Position numbers and translations under genes: made by a program
Notes under the pieces: generated by a model
Told to the model about the DNA's origin: nothing
Seen by the model: the letters and a program-made list of their open reading frames with translations, nothing else
The model's database searches: none
Part shown: in pieces, positions 1 to 5,138 of the stretch
Position numbering within the stretch: position 1 is the stretch's first letter
How the letters are laid out: the number at the start of each line of letters is the position of its first letter
Assembly (NCBI GenBank): GCA_021814735.1
Contig: JAKAHX010000160.1
Span: forward strand, 1 to 5,138
Reading direction: 5' to 3'
Length of the DNA stretch: 5,138 bases
From: Chloroflexota bacterium
GTDB taxonomy: Bacteria > Chloroflexota > Limnocylindria > Limnocylindrales > CSP1-4

Positions 1-700
1 CGAGCTGCGCTCGGTGACCGAGTCGGTCGCCCGCGCCGCCGTCGCCGCGGGCGTGCGGGTGGTCACCGGGGACACCAAGGTCGTCGGGCGTGGCGCCGCC
101 GATCGCCTGTTCGTCAACACGGCCGGGATCGGGATCGTGGCCGACGGGGTGGCGCTCGGCGCCGACCGGGCCCGGGCAGGCGACGCGGTCCTGCTGTCGG
201 GGCCCATCGGGCTGCACGGCGTAGCGGTCATGAGCGTGCGCGAGGGGCTGGAGTTCGAGGTGGAGATCGCCTCGGACACGCGGCCGCTCCACCGGCTCGC
301 TGCGGCCATCCTGGGCGCCGCCCCGGACGCGCACGTCCTGCGTGATCCGACGCGCGGCGGTCTGGCCTCGGCGCTGAACGAGATCGCCGGCGCCTCCGAC
401 GTGGGGATGGAGCTCGACGAGGCCGCGATCCCCGTCCCCGGCCCGGTGCGGGCCGCCTGCGAGATGCTGGGCCTGGACCCGTTCCACGTGGCCAACGAGG
501 GCAAGTGCGTGGCGATCGTGCCGGCAGGGCGGGCGGAGGCGGTGCTCGAAGCGATGCGCGCCTCCCCCGAGGGCGACGGCGCCGCGATCATCGGACGGGT
601 CGTGGCGGATCACCCCGGCATGGTCACCATCCACACGCTCGTGGGCGCGGAGCGGATCGTGGACATGCTGGTGGGCGAGCAGTTGCCGCGCATCTGCTGA
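1..700 (+). CDS. hypE: HypE, carbamoyl dehydratase of [NiFe]-hydrogenase maturation (5' end missing)
   Basis: The reading frame is open from base 2, so the gene starts outside the window. About 232 residues are visible out of the usual 330-345. HypE uses ATP to dehydrate the carbamoyl group that HypF places on its C-terminal cysteine. The resulting thiocyanate supplies the cyanide ligands of the hydrogenase iron through HypCD. Visible signatures are VTGDTKVV (end of the N-terminal AIRS/ATP-binding domain), then the AIRS_C domain with DPTRGGLASALNEIA and NEGKCVAIVP, and the diagnostic tail RIVDMLVGEQLPRIC ending on the modified Cys just before TGA at 698-700. The intact Cys terminus says this part of the enzyme is functional. 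The rest of a hyp operon (hypC, hypD) would be expected to the left but is not in view. The next gene is convergent, so hypE ends its transcription unit here. Confidence 0.96.
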   Translation, partial: ELRSVTESVARAAVAAGVRVVTGDTKVVGRGAADRLFVNTAGIGIVADGVALGADRARAGDAVLLSGPIGLHGVAVMSVREGLEFEVEIASDTRPLHRLAAAILGAAPDAHVLRDPTRGGLASALNEIAGASDVGMELDEAAIPVPGPVRAACEMLGLDPFHVANEGKCVAIVPAGRAEAVLEAMRASPEGDGAAIIGRVVADHPGMVTIHTLVGAERIVDMLVGEQLPRIC

Positions 701-729
701 CCACGGCCGGCCGAGCCTGGGTCGACGCT

Positions 730-1398
<669 letters not shown>

Positions 1399-1404
1399 CG
1401 CCCG

Positions 1405-1410
1405 CCACCT
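1405..1410 (-). promoter_or_regulatory. Ribosome binding site of the flavodoxin-like gene
   Basis: On the - strand this reads AGGTGG, 6 bases before ATG 1398, and it supports that start. It is also the 3' arm of a small perfect inverted repeat (CCACC-GCA-GGTGG, 1405-1417). The transcript could therefore fold the site into a short hairpin. Confidence 0.5.
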
Positions 1411-1450
1411 GCGGTGGTCCCGCCTCGCGGCAACCGCGGCACGGGCGCGG

Positions 1451-1516
1451 GGCTGTGCCTCGCGATGGCGGGCGCGGGTGCCAAGCTGCGTCTCGCGATG
1501 GCGGGCAGCGCCACCG
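1451..1516. repeat. Imperfect 33-bp tandem duplication
   Basis: Two adjacent 33-base units (1451-1483 and 1484-1516) share the identical 15-base core CTCGCGATGGCGGGC (1459-1473 and 1492-1506). The bases just before the core are similar, and the unit ends have diverged. Confidence 0.7.
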
Positions 1517-1704
1517 GGCGCCGGGTGGTGGTTCGGGCAGGATGCATCACGTCCGTCCGCTCCCTCGGGACGCCCTGGACGGTCCAGTGTGGCGGCACCC
1601 GACGAGCACGAACAGGGCCATGCGTCCCCGGCTCGGTCACCCCGGCATGGTGCGTGACCTCGAGGCACCGTCGAGCGCGAGAAGGGGGCCTCGCCCTTTC
1701 CGTG

Positions 1705-1726
1705 ACTGTGCACCCGGGTGCGCAGT
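1705..1726. promoter_or_regulatory. Near-perfect 22-bp palindrome, possible operator
   Basis: Half-sites ACTGTGCACCC and GGGTGCGCAGT are reverse complements at 10 of 11 positions; the only mismatch is 1709 against 1722. The central 12 bases (1710-1721) are a perfect palindrome. It ends 27 bases before the DUF488 start codon, where a dimeric repressor or activator could control that gene. No binding protein can be named from the sequence. Confidence 0.4.
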
Positions 1727-1753
1727 GCGAGCGGCGGTGCGACACTTGACTCC

Positions 1754-2119
1754 ATGGACGTTCGACTGAAGCGTGCCTACGATGCGCCGGATCCCGGCGA
1801 CGGGGCCCGCGTGCTGGTCGACCGGGTCTGGCCGCGTGGGCGGTCTCGCGATGCGCTCGCGCTGCTGGCGTGGGAGCGCGAGGTGGCTCCCTCCGACGAG
1901 CTGCGGCGCTGGTTTGGGCACGACCCCGCCCGTTGGGACGAGTTCCGGCAGCGGTACCACGAGGAGCTGCAGGCGACCGACCGGCGGGCCGCCCTGGACC
2001 GGCTCGCGCGCATGGCGCAGGACGGCCGGCTCACCCTCGTCTACGGGGCGGCCGACCCCCAGCGCAACCAGGCCGTCGTCATCCGTGAGGCACTCCTGGA
2101 GCGGGCCGCCGGCGGGTAG
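1754..2119 (+). CDS. DUF488 family protein (YeaO-like)
   Basis: A 121-residue protein, close to the ~115 residues of E. coli YeaO, which it resembles along its whole length. Family landmarks are KRAYD near the N-terminus, DGARVLVDRVWPRGRSR (residues 16-32), the WEREVAPSDELRRWFGHDP segment (about 40-58), the FRQRYHEEL helix, and LTLVYGAADPQRNQAVVI near the end. The start is ATG 1754 because the family begins with a few residues before KR.YD; an in-frame GTG at 1718 would add 12 residues with no family match and overlap the palindrome. The biochemical role of DUF488 is not established, so none is assigned. It is probably a small soluble cytoplasmic protein. There is no good Shine-Dalgarno sequence. 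The histidine kinase gene follows 51 bases downstream on the same strand, so co-transcription is possible, although a candidate promoter lies in that gap. Confidence 0.9.
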   Translation: MDVRLKRAYDAPDPGDGARVLVDRVWPRGRSRDALALLAWEREVAPSDELRRWFGHDPARWDEFRQRYHEELQATDRRAALDRLARMAQDGRLTLVYGAADPQRNQAVVIREALLERAAGG

Positions 2120-2135
2120 GGATCGGAACCACCAT

Positions 2136-2171
2136 TTGACAGGCGCGGCGCCGCGTCGTGAACTCCGCCCA
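2136..2171 (+). promoter_or_regulatory. Candidate promoter of the kinase/regulator operon, possibly leaderless
   Basis: TTGACA at 2136-2141 is a perfect sigma70 -35 box. Seventeen bases on, TGAACT (2159-2164) is a weak -10 match (3 of 6). A start 6-7 bases after it would fall at the ATG at 2171, giving a leaderless mRNA, which fits the lack of any ribosome binding site before this gene. The spacer holds a perfect 12-base palindrome (CGCGGCGCCGCG, 2144-2155) that could be an operator or may simply reflect GC richness. Confidence 0.3.
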
Positions 2172-3460
2172 TGGAGTCAGCGCACGTGGAGCGCCCGGAC
2201 CAGGTCGTGCCACCGGCGGTGCCCGTGGCCGGCGACGAGCGACGGCAGCTGGAGGAGCTCATGTTCCTCCACGAGGTCGCGCGCCTGGCGACGACCGCCC
2301 GGACCTGGGAGGAACTGCTCTCGATCGTGGTCGACGGCACGCGCGATGCCCTCAACGCGGACGTCTCGTCGCTCTACCTGCTCGACCGGGACGGCGATCA
2401 CCTGACGCTCGCCGCCACCAACGGCCTGGACCGTCACCAGATCGGACGCGCGCGGGTCCCGTTCGGCGAAGGGATCACCGGGCGCGTCGCGGCCTCCCGG
2501 GAGCCAATGGTGATCCCGGACGTGCGTTCCGACGAACGCTTCCTGTGGGTCCGCGGCATCGACCAGCGGCGCTTCGTGGCCTCGATGCTGTCCGTCCCGC
2601 TCTCCTGGAACGACCAGGTCGTGGGCGTCCTCAACGTGCAGACGGAGCAGACCCGCGACTTCGCGCCGCGGGACGTGGCGCACCTGCGCGCCATCGGCGA
2701 CCTGCTGGCCGGCATCGTCGAGAAAGGCCGCTTGCAACGCGAAGCCGAGGCGCAGGTGACCGCCCTCAAGGCGATCGAGCGGGCACAGGCGGAGCTGGTC
2801 GCCCTGGTCACCCACGAACTGCGGACGCCACTGGCCGTGGTTCGCGCCTACCTCGACCTGCTCGCCGAGGCGGTGGGGGACGGCGGCGGCACCGTGCCGA
2901 GCGCGGTCGAATGGCACCGCCTGGCCGACGAGCAACTGACGCGGCTGGACCGCCTGGTGGACTCCATTCTCGCGTCCGTCCGCCCCGAGGAGCAGGCCCC
3001 GCTCGACCTCGTCCCGATCGACCTCACCGCGATCGTGGAGGAGACGGTCGCGGAGATGGGCCCGCTGCTGCGGCGCCACCACCTGGAGCACGAGGGGCGT
3101 CGCGGGCTCCGGGTGCTGGGCGAGTCGGGCCGGCTCCGCCAGATCCTGGAGCACCTGCTGGAGAACGCGGTCAAGTACGCCCCTCCGGGCACCACGATCA
3201 CGATCCGCACCGACCTCGCCGAGGGGATCGCCCGGCTGTCGGTGTCGGACGAGGGGCCGGGCATCCCCGAAGATTGGCGTGAGCGCGTCTTCGAGCCGTA
3301 CGCGCGGCGCAGCGAGACGGGCGCGGCCCGCGGATCCGGGATCGGCCTGTACGCGGCACGGCGACTCGGCGAAGCGATGGGCGCCCGCATCTGGTGCGAG
3401 CCGGCCCCGGGCGGCGGGGCATGCTTCGTGGTGGCCCTTGCCGCGGCGGTGGCACTGTGA
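2171..3460 (+). CDS. Soluble GAF-domain sensor histidine kinase
   Basis: A 429-residue kinase. ATG 2171 is the earliest possible start, because an in-frame TGA sits at 2159-2161. Domains in order: a short N-terminal tail; a GAF sensor domain (about residues 35-185, with GEGITGRVAASREPMVIPDV and SVPLSWNDQVVGVLNVQ); a helical linker (186-208); a HisKA dimerisation domain with the H box LVTHELRTPL, phospho-accepting His215; and a HATPase_c domain (about 320-428). The ATPase has N box LLENAVKYA (Asn332), G1 box DEGPGIP (Asp360), F box RVFEPYARR and G2 box GSGIGL (388-393). All catalytic boxes are intact. No hydrophobic membrane segment or signal peptide is present, so it should act in the cytoplasm. 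The GAF ligand cannot be read from sequence. It lacks a cysteine, so it is not a bilin-binding phytochrome domain of the classical kind. The stop codon overlaps the regulator start, so the two are translationally coupled partners. Confidence 0.95.
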   Translation: MESAHVERPDQVVPPAVPVAGDERRQLEELMFLHEVARLATTARTWEELLSIVVDGTRDALNADVSSLYLLDRDGDHLTLAATNGLDRHQIGRARVPFGEGITGRVAASREPMVIPDVRSDERFLWVRGIDQRRFVASMLSVPLSWNDQVVGVLNVQTEQTRDFAPRDVAHLRAIGDLLAGIVEKGRLQREAEAQVTALKAIERAQAELVALVTHELRTPLAVVRAYLDLLAEAVGDGGGTVPSAVEWHRLADEQLTRLDRLVDSILASVRPEEQAPLDLVPIDLTAIVEETVAEMGPLLRRHHLEHEGRRGLRVLGESGRLRQILEHLLENAVKYAPPGTTITIRTDLAEGIARLSVSDEGPGIPEDWRERVFEPYARRSETGAARGSGIGLYAARRLGEAMGARIWCEPAPGGGACFVVALAAAVAL

Positions 3461-4203
3461 ACGACGCCGCTCCGCTCCGCATCCTGGTGGTCGACGACGA
3501 CCCGGCCATGGTGGGCGCCATCACCGCGCTCGTCGGGACGGAGGGCCACCAGGTGGTGACCGCGTACGACGGCCTGACCGCCGTGCGGCGCTGGCGGGAG
3601 GAGTCCCCCGACCTGGTCCTGCTGGACCTCGCCATGCCAGGCCCGGACGGGTTCAGCGTTGCGCGGCAGCTCCGCGAGGACGGCGCCGACGTCCCGATCA
3701 TCGTGGTGAGCGGGGAGCGCTCCGAGGCGGCGAAGGTGCGCGCACTCGACCTCGGCGCGGACGACTACCTGGAGAAGCCGTTTGGCAAGCAGGAACTGCT
3801 GGCCCGCATCCGCGCGGCCATGCGCCGTGCCCCCCGCGTGGCCCCGTTCGGGATGCCGGGCGAGGTCGGCGGCACCGCATGGCCGGGACGTCCCCCGGGG
3901 CCGCTCGTGTTCGAGAGCCTGGTGCTGGAGCCGGGCCGCCACGAGGCCCACGTGGGCGACGTTCCACTCGTGCTGACCCCGATCGAATACCGACTGCTCG
4001 AGTCGCTGGTGATCGCGCAGGGCCAGCTGGTGGGCCACGCTGGGCTCCTGGCCGCGGGCTGGCCCGGCGAGCGCGACCCCGATCCGCTGTGGCTGAAGCC
4101 GCACCTCGCGAGACTCCGGCACAAGCTGGAGGAGGCCGCCGGGCCGGTGCTTGCGTCCGTGCGGGCGGTGGGCTGGCGCCTCCGCCGGCCCGGGGAGACG
4201 TAG
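3457..4203 (+). CDS. OmpR/PhoB-type response regulator
   Basis: A 248-residue regulator starting at GTG 3457, inside the kinase stop codon (GTGA, 4-base overlap). The receiver domain covers about residues 7-122. It has the acidic pocket at Asp13-Asp15 (LVVDDDP), phospho-acceptor Asp57 in LVLLDLAMPGPDGF, the switch Ser85 and conserved Lys107-Pro108 in YLEKPF. A Gly/Pro-rich linker (about 124-150) leads to a C-terminal winged helix (about 151-245). LVLTPIEYRLLESLV, the recognition-helix region HLARLRHKLEE and the wing VRAVGWRL identify it as Trans_reg_C (OmpR family). It should be phosphorylated by the adjacent kinase and bind DNA as a dimer; its targets are unknown. There is no convincing ribosome binding site, which fits coupled translation. 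In-frame starts further upstream lie inside the kinase gene and add only low-complexity sequence. All key residues are present. Confidence 0.95.
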   Translation: MNDAAPLRILVVDDDPAMVGAITALVGTEGHQVVTAYDGLTAVRRWREESPDLVLLDLAMPGPDGFSVARQLREDGADVPIIVVSGERSEAAKVRALDLGADDYLEKPFGKQELLARIRAAMRRAPRVAPFGMPGEVGGTAWPGRPPGPLVFESLVLEPGRHEAHVGDVPLVLTPIEYRLLESLVIAQGQLVGHAGLLAAGWPGERDPDPLWLKPHLARLRHKLEEAAGPVLASVRAVGWRLRRPGET

Positions 4204-4212
4204 CGGAACCCC

Positions 4213-4236
4213 GGGCAGCGTCGCGGGCAGCCTCGC
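4213..4236. repeat. 12-bp tandem repeat downstream of the response regulator
   Basis: GGGCAGCGTCGC (4213-4224) is followed directly by GGGCAGCCTCGC (4225-4236), one mismatch. The second unit can also form a short hairpin with 4237-4241 (CGGGC with GCCCG). With no T tract, it is at most a weak terminator for the two-component operon. Confidence 0.5.
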
Positions 4237-4296
4237 GCCCGTAACCGTCGCGTCACCGAAGCGTATCCGCCACGCCGCCGACGTCGACGGGTGTGG

Positions 4297-4318
4297 CTCC
4301 TAGCCTCCGACGAGGAGG
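4297..4318 (+). promoter_or_regulatory. Strong ribosome binding site with two upstream complementary segments
   Basis: AGGAGG at 4313-4318 lies 9 bases before ATG 4328 and is the best Shine-Dalgarno match in the window. CCTCC at 4304-4308 can pair with GGAGG at 4314-4318 across a 5-base loop. CTCCT at 4297-4301 can pair with AGGAG at 4313-4317. Either pairing would hide the site, which suggests possible translational control. The ribosome site itself is solid; the occlusion is inferred. Confidence 0.6.
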
Positions 4319-4327
4319 AACGCCACC

Positions 4328-4543
4328 ATGTACAGCTTCACCGACCCCGGCGTGTCCGGGCCCCGGCGCGCCGACGGGCCCGTCACCTGCGCCGCCTGCG
4401 GCTGTCGCCTCACCCAGGATCCCGCGGACAGCCGCGTCTGGCGGCACTTCCATCCGTTCGGCGGTCACGACGCGCGCGGCTGTCGCGTCGCGTGTGTCGA
4501 CCAGCCGCACGATCGGCAGGGGTTCGCGCTCCGCGTGAGCTGA
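4328..4543 (+). CDS. 71-residue Cys/His-rich small protein, probable zinc binder
   Basis: I do not recognise this protein. The start is well supported by the AGGAGG site 9 bases upstream, and codons run to TGA at 4541-4543. The likely metal ligands are clustered: Cys21, Cys24 and Cys26 (CAACGC), His40, His42 and His47 (RHFHPFGGH), Cys52 and Cys56 (CRVAC), and His61. A CxxC motif followed by further Cys/His ligands resembles a zinc ribbon or treble-clef knuckle, so one or two bound metals are plausible. The protein has no signal peptide or membrane segment. Possible roles (nucleic-acid binding, protein interaction, metal storage) cannot be separated from sequence alone. It sits alone, 124 bases after the response regulator, and is followed by strong hairpins, so it is probably a separate short transcript or the distal gene of the two-component operon. 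Confidence 0.72.
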   Translation: MYSFTDPGVSGPRRADGPVTCAACGCRLTQDPADSRVWRHFHPFGGHDARGCRVACVDQPHDRQGFALRVS

Positions 4544-4566
4544 CCCCCCGCACACCTCGCACGTCG

Positions 4567-4599
4567 GCGACGGGCCCGAACTGGGACCGGGCTCGTCGC
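4567..4599. terminator. Strong hairpin, 12-bp stem, no T tract
   Basis: GCGACGGGCCCG (4567-4578) pairs with CGGGCTCGTCGC (4588-4599) around a 9-base loop; the only imperfect position is a G-T pair (4573/4593). It begins 24 bases after the stop of the 71-residue protein gene. No T run follows on either strand, so if it terminates transcription it would be of the U-less kind seen in some high-GC bacteria. Confidence 0.45.
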
Positions 4600-4610
4600 G
4601 GGCAACCAGC

Positions 4611-4646
4611 ACGAGACCGCGCTCCGGGACCGGAGGGCGGTCTCGT
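4611..4646. terminator. Second strong hairpin, 15 of 16 pairs, 4-base loop
   Basis: Bases 4611-4626 pair with 4631-4646 at every position except one G-G mismatch (4621/4636), around the loop GGAC. This is the most stable-looking hairpin in the window. It lies between convergent genes and shares GGGACCGG and CTCGTCGCG with the preceding hairpin, as if the two arose by partial duplication. There is no T tract. It is probably a bidirectional terminator; a structured RNA element is the alternative. Confidence 0.5.
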
Positions 4647-4680
4647 CGCGTCGGGAGCCGCCGGCGGTGCGGCGGCCGCA

Positions 4681-4780
4681 CGGCGGGCGTGCCCATCACG
4701 CGATGCGCCGCGGGCGTGTCACGTGGCGGCGATCACGCGGTGCGCGGCGGGCGTGCCGATCACGCGGCGGCGATCACGGG
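4681..4780. repeat. Imperfect GC-rich tandem repeats with an ATCACG core
   Basis: A 24-base segment at 4695-4718 recurs at 4732-4755 with two mismatches. GCGGCGATCACG occurs at 4726-4737 and 4767-4778. A 22-base segment at 4681-4702 recurs at 4745-4766 with one mismatch. Together they make about two and a half degenerate copies of a 37-41 base unit, with the core ATCACG four times. The region lies just past the stop codon of the propeller-like gene. No coding frame in it looks real. Confidence 0.65.
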
Positions 4781-4800
4781 GTGCCGTCAGGCGGTGCGGG

Positions 4801-5138
4801 TCAGAAGCCGGGGACGTTGTAGACGGCCTGGGTACTGCTGCCTGAGGCCTGCGTCGCGTAGACGGTGTCGAAGCCGATGGCCCACACGTTCGCGGGATCG
4901 AGCGGCGCCAGGCCGGTGACCGTGGTCGGGGCGTGATAGATGACGTCCCAGCTCGAGCCATCCCTGGCGAGGACCTCGCCGGACGCCGTGCTGGCCCACA
5001 CGTGTGCGGCGTCGGTCCCCGCGACCGCGGTCAGCTGCTGGTGCAGGTCCGTCTCCAGCTGCCACACCGTGCCGTTCCACGCGTAGATCGATCCCTCCGG
5101 GCTCACCGCCCAGGCATGCCGAGCGTCGGCCGCGTAGA
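4801..5138 (-). CDS. C-terminal part of a beta-propeller-like repeat protein (5' end missing)
   Basis: The frame is open to the right edge of the window, so only the last 111 residues are visible, ending at the TGA at 4801-4803. An internal GTG at 5104-5106 is not a credible start, since the repeat pattern continues upstream of it. The visible part holds three related segments of about 38 residues. They begin ADARHAWAV, DAAHVWAST and DPANVWAIG; the first two continue with a Gly-containing turn and an aromatic strand (GSIYAWNGTVW, GEVLARDGSSW). This pattern (Asp/Ala, then VWA, then G-x-hydrophobic, then W) is typical of bacterial propeller blades that close into a disc. The last segment ends without a full second half, as expected for a terminal blade. 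Such proteins are often secreted or surface-exposed, but the N-terminus that would show a signal peptide is outside the window. No catalytic motif is seen. Confidence 0.75.
   Translation of the reverse strand, partial: YAADARHAWAVSPEGSIYAWNGTVWQLETDLHQQLTAVAGTDAAHVWASTASGEVLARDGSSWDVIYHAPTTVTGLAPLDPANVWAIGFDTVYATQASGSSTQAVYNVPGF

Larger units (their letters stand above)
1399..1753. other. Divergent intergenic region between the flavodoxin-like and DUF488 genes
   Basis: This 355-base stretch must hold the promoters of both flanking genes, which are transcribed away from each other. No convincing sigma70-type -35/-10 pair is visible on either strand. Frames open through it encode only Arg/Pro/Gly-rich sequence with no recognisable fold, so I call no gene. 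It contains an imperfect 33-base tandem duplication (1451-1516), a possible hairpin with a 7-base stem (1681-1687 with 1694-1700, one G-T pair), and a 22-base near-palindrome (1705-1726). Confidence 0.6.

Noticed and set aside
701..729. Terminator between hypE and the flavodoxin-like gene
   Set aside because: The 29-base gap holds only a short GGCCGGCC-type palindrome and no stable stem or T run, so I do not call a terminator.
1746..1751. TTGACT as a -35 box for the DUF488 gene
   Set aside because: It ends two bases before the start codon, so it cannot promote this gene, and no -10 follows at the right spacing before the coding sequence.
1399..1755. N-terminal extension of the flavodoxin-like protein by up to 119 residues
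   Set aside because: The frame is open, but the extension is Arg/His/Pro-rich, lacks any domain, and would skip the ATG at 1398 that has a ribosome site and begins the fold exactly.
2177..3154. 325-codon - strand open frame opposite the kinase
   Set aside because: It is the mirror of a strongly supported GAF/HisKA gene; in high-GC DNA the antisense frame is commonly open. No domain is recognisable.
2848..4122. 424-codon - strand open frame across the kinase/regulator junction
   Set aside because: It spans two well-supported genes on the opposite strand, and its product is low-complexity Arg/Pro/Ser-rich sequence.
4681..4780. CRISPR-like array
   Set aside because: The repeats are degenerate, irregularly spaced and overlapping, there are no unique spacers of constant length, and no cas gene is present.

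Overview
This is a very GC-rich bacterial window with several GTG starts, few Shine-Dalgarno sequences and tightly packed genes. That suits a high-GC lineage such as Actinomycetota or a soil Chloroflexota (Limnocylindria-like). The lineage is inferred from composition and gene style; no marker gene here settles it.

Layout, left to right. (1) 1-700, + strand: the C-terminal two thirds of HypE, the [NiFe]-hydrogenase maturation enzyme, complete to its catalytic C-terminal cysteine. (2) 730-1398, - strand: a flavodoxin-fold protein (HemG/Flavodoxin_5-like), convergent with hypE. Its last ~45 residues are a Gly/Ala then Gly/Asp tail encoded by a hexanucleotide microsatellite. (3) 1399-1753: a 355-bp divergent intergenic region with an imperfect 33-bp duplication and a 22-bp near-palindrome close to the next start. 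(4) 1754-2119, +: a DUF488/YeaO-family protein. (5) 2171-3460 and 3457-4203, +: a soluble GAF-domain sensor histidine kinase and an OmpR-type response regulator, sharing the 4-base overlap GTGA. (6) 4328-4543, +: a 71-residue Cys/His-rich orphan with the strongest ribosome binding site in the window. (7) 4544-4800: a hairpin- and repeat-rich convergent intergenic region. (8) 4801-5138, -: the C-terminal end of a beta-propeller-like repeat protein that runs off the window.

How the genes work together: only the kinase/regulator pair is clearly a functional unit. Both proteins have all the residues needed for phosphotransfer, and the kinase has no membrane segment, so it should sense a cytoplasmic cue through its GAF domain. 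HypE, the flavodoxin-like protein, the DUF488 protein and the two-component pair could share a redox or gas-metabolism theme, but the sequence gives no direct evidence of this. I see no CRISPR array, tRNA, rRNA, transposase or integrase, and no clear novel multi-gene system. The most unusual items are the microsatellite-encoded tail, the 71-residue Cys/His protein with a possibly occluded ribosome binding site, and the tandem hairpins downstream of it.
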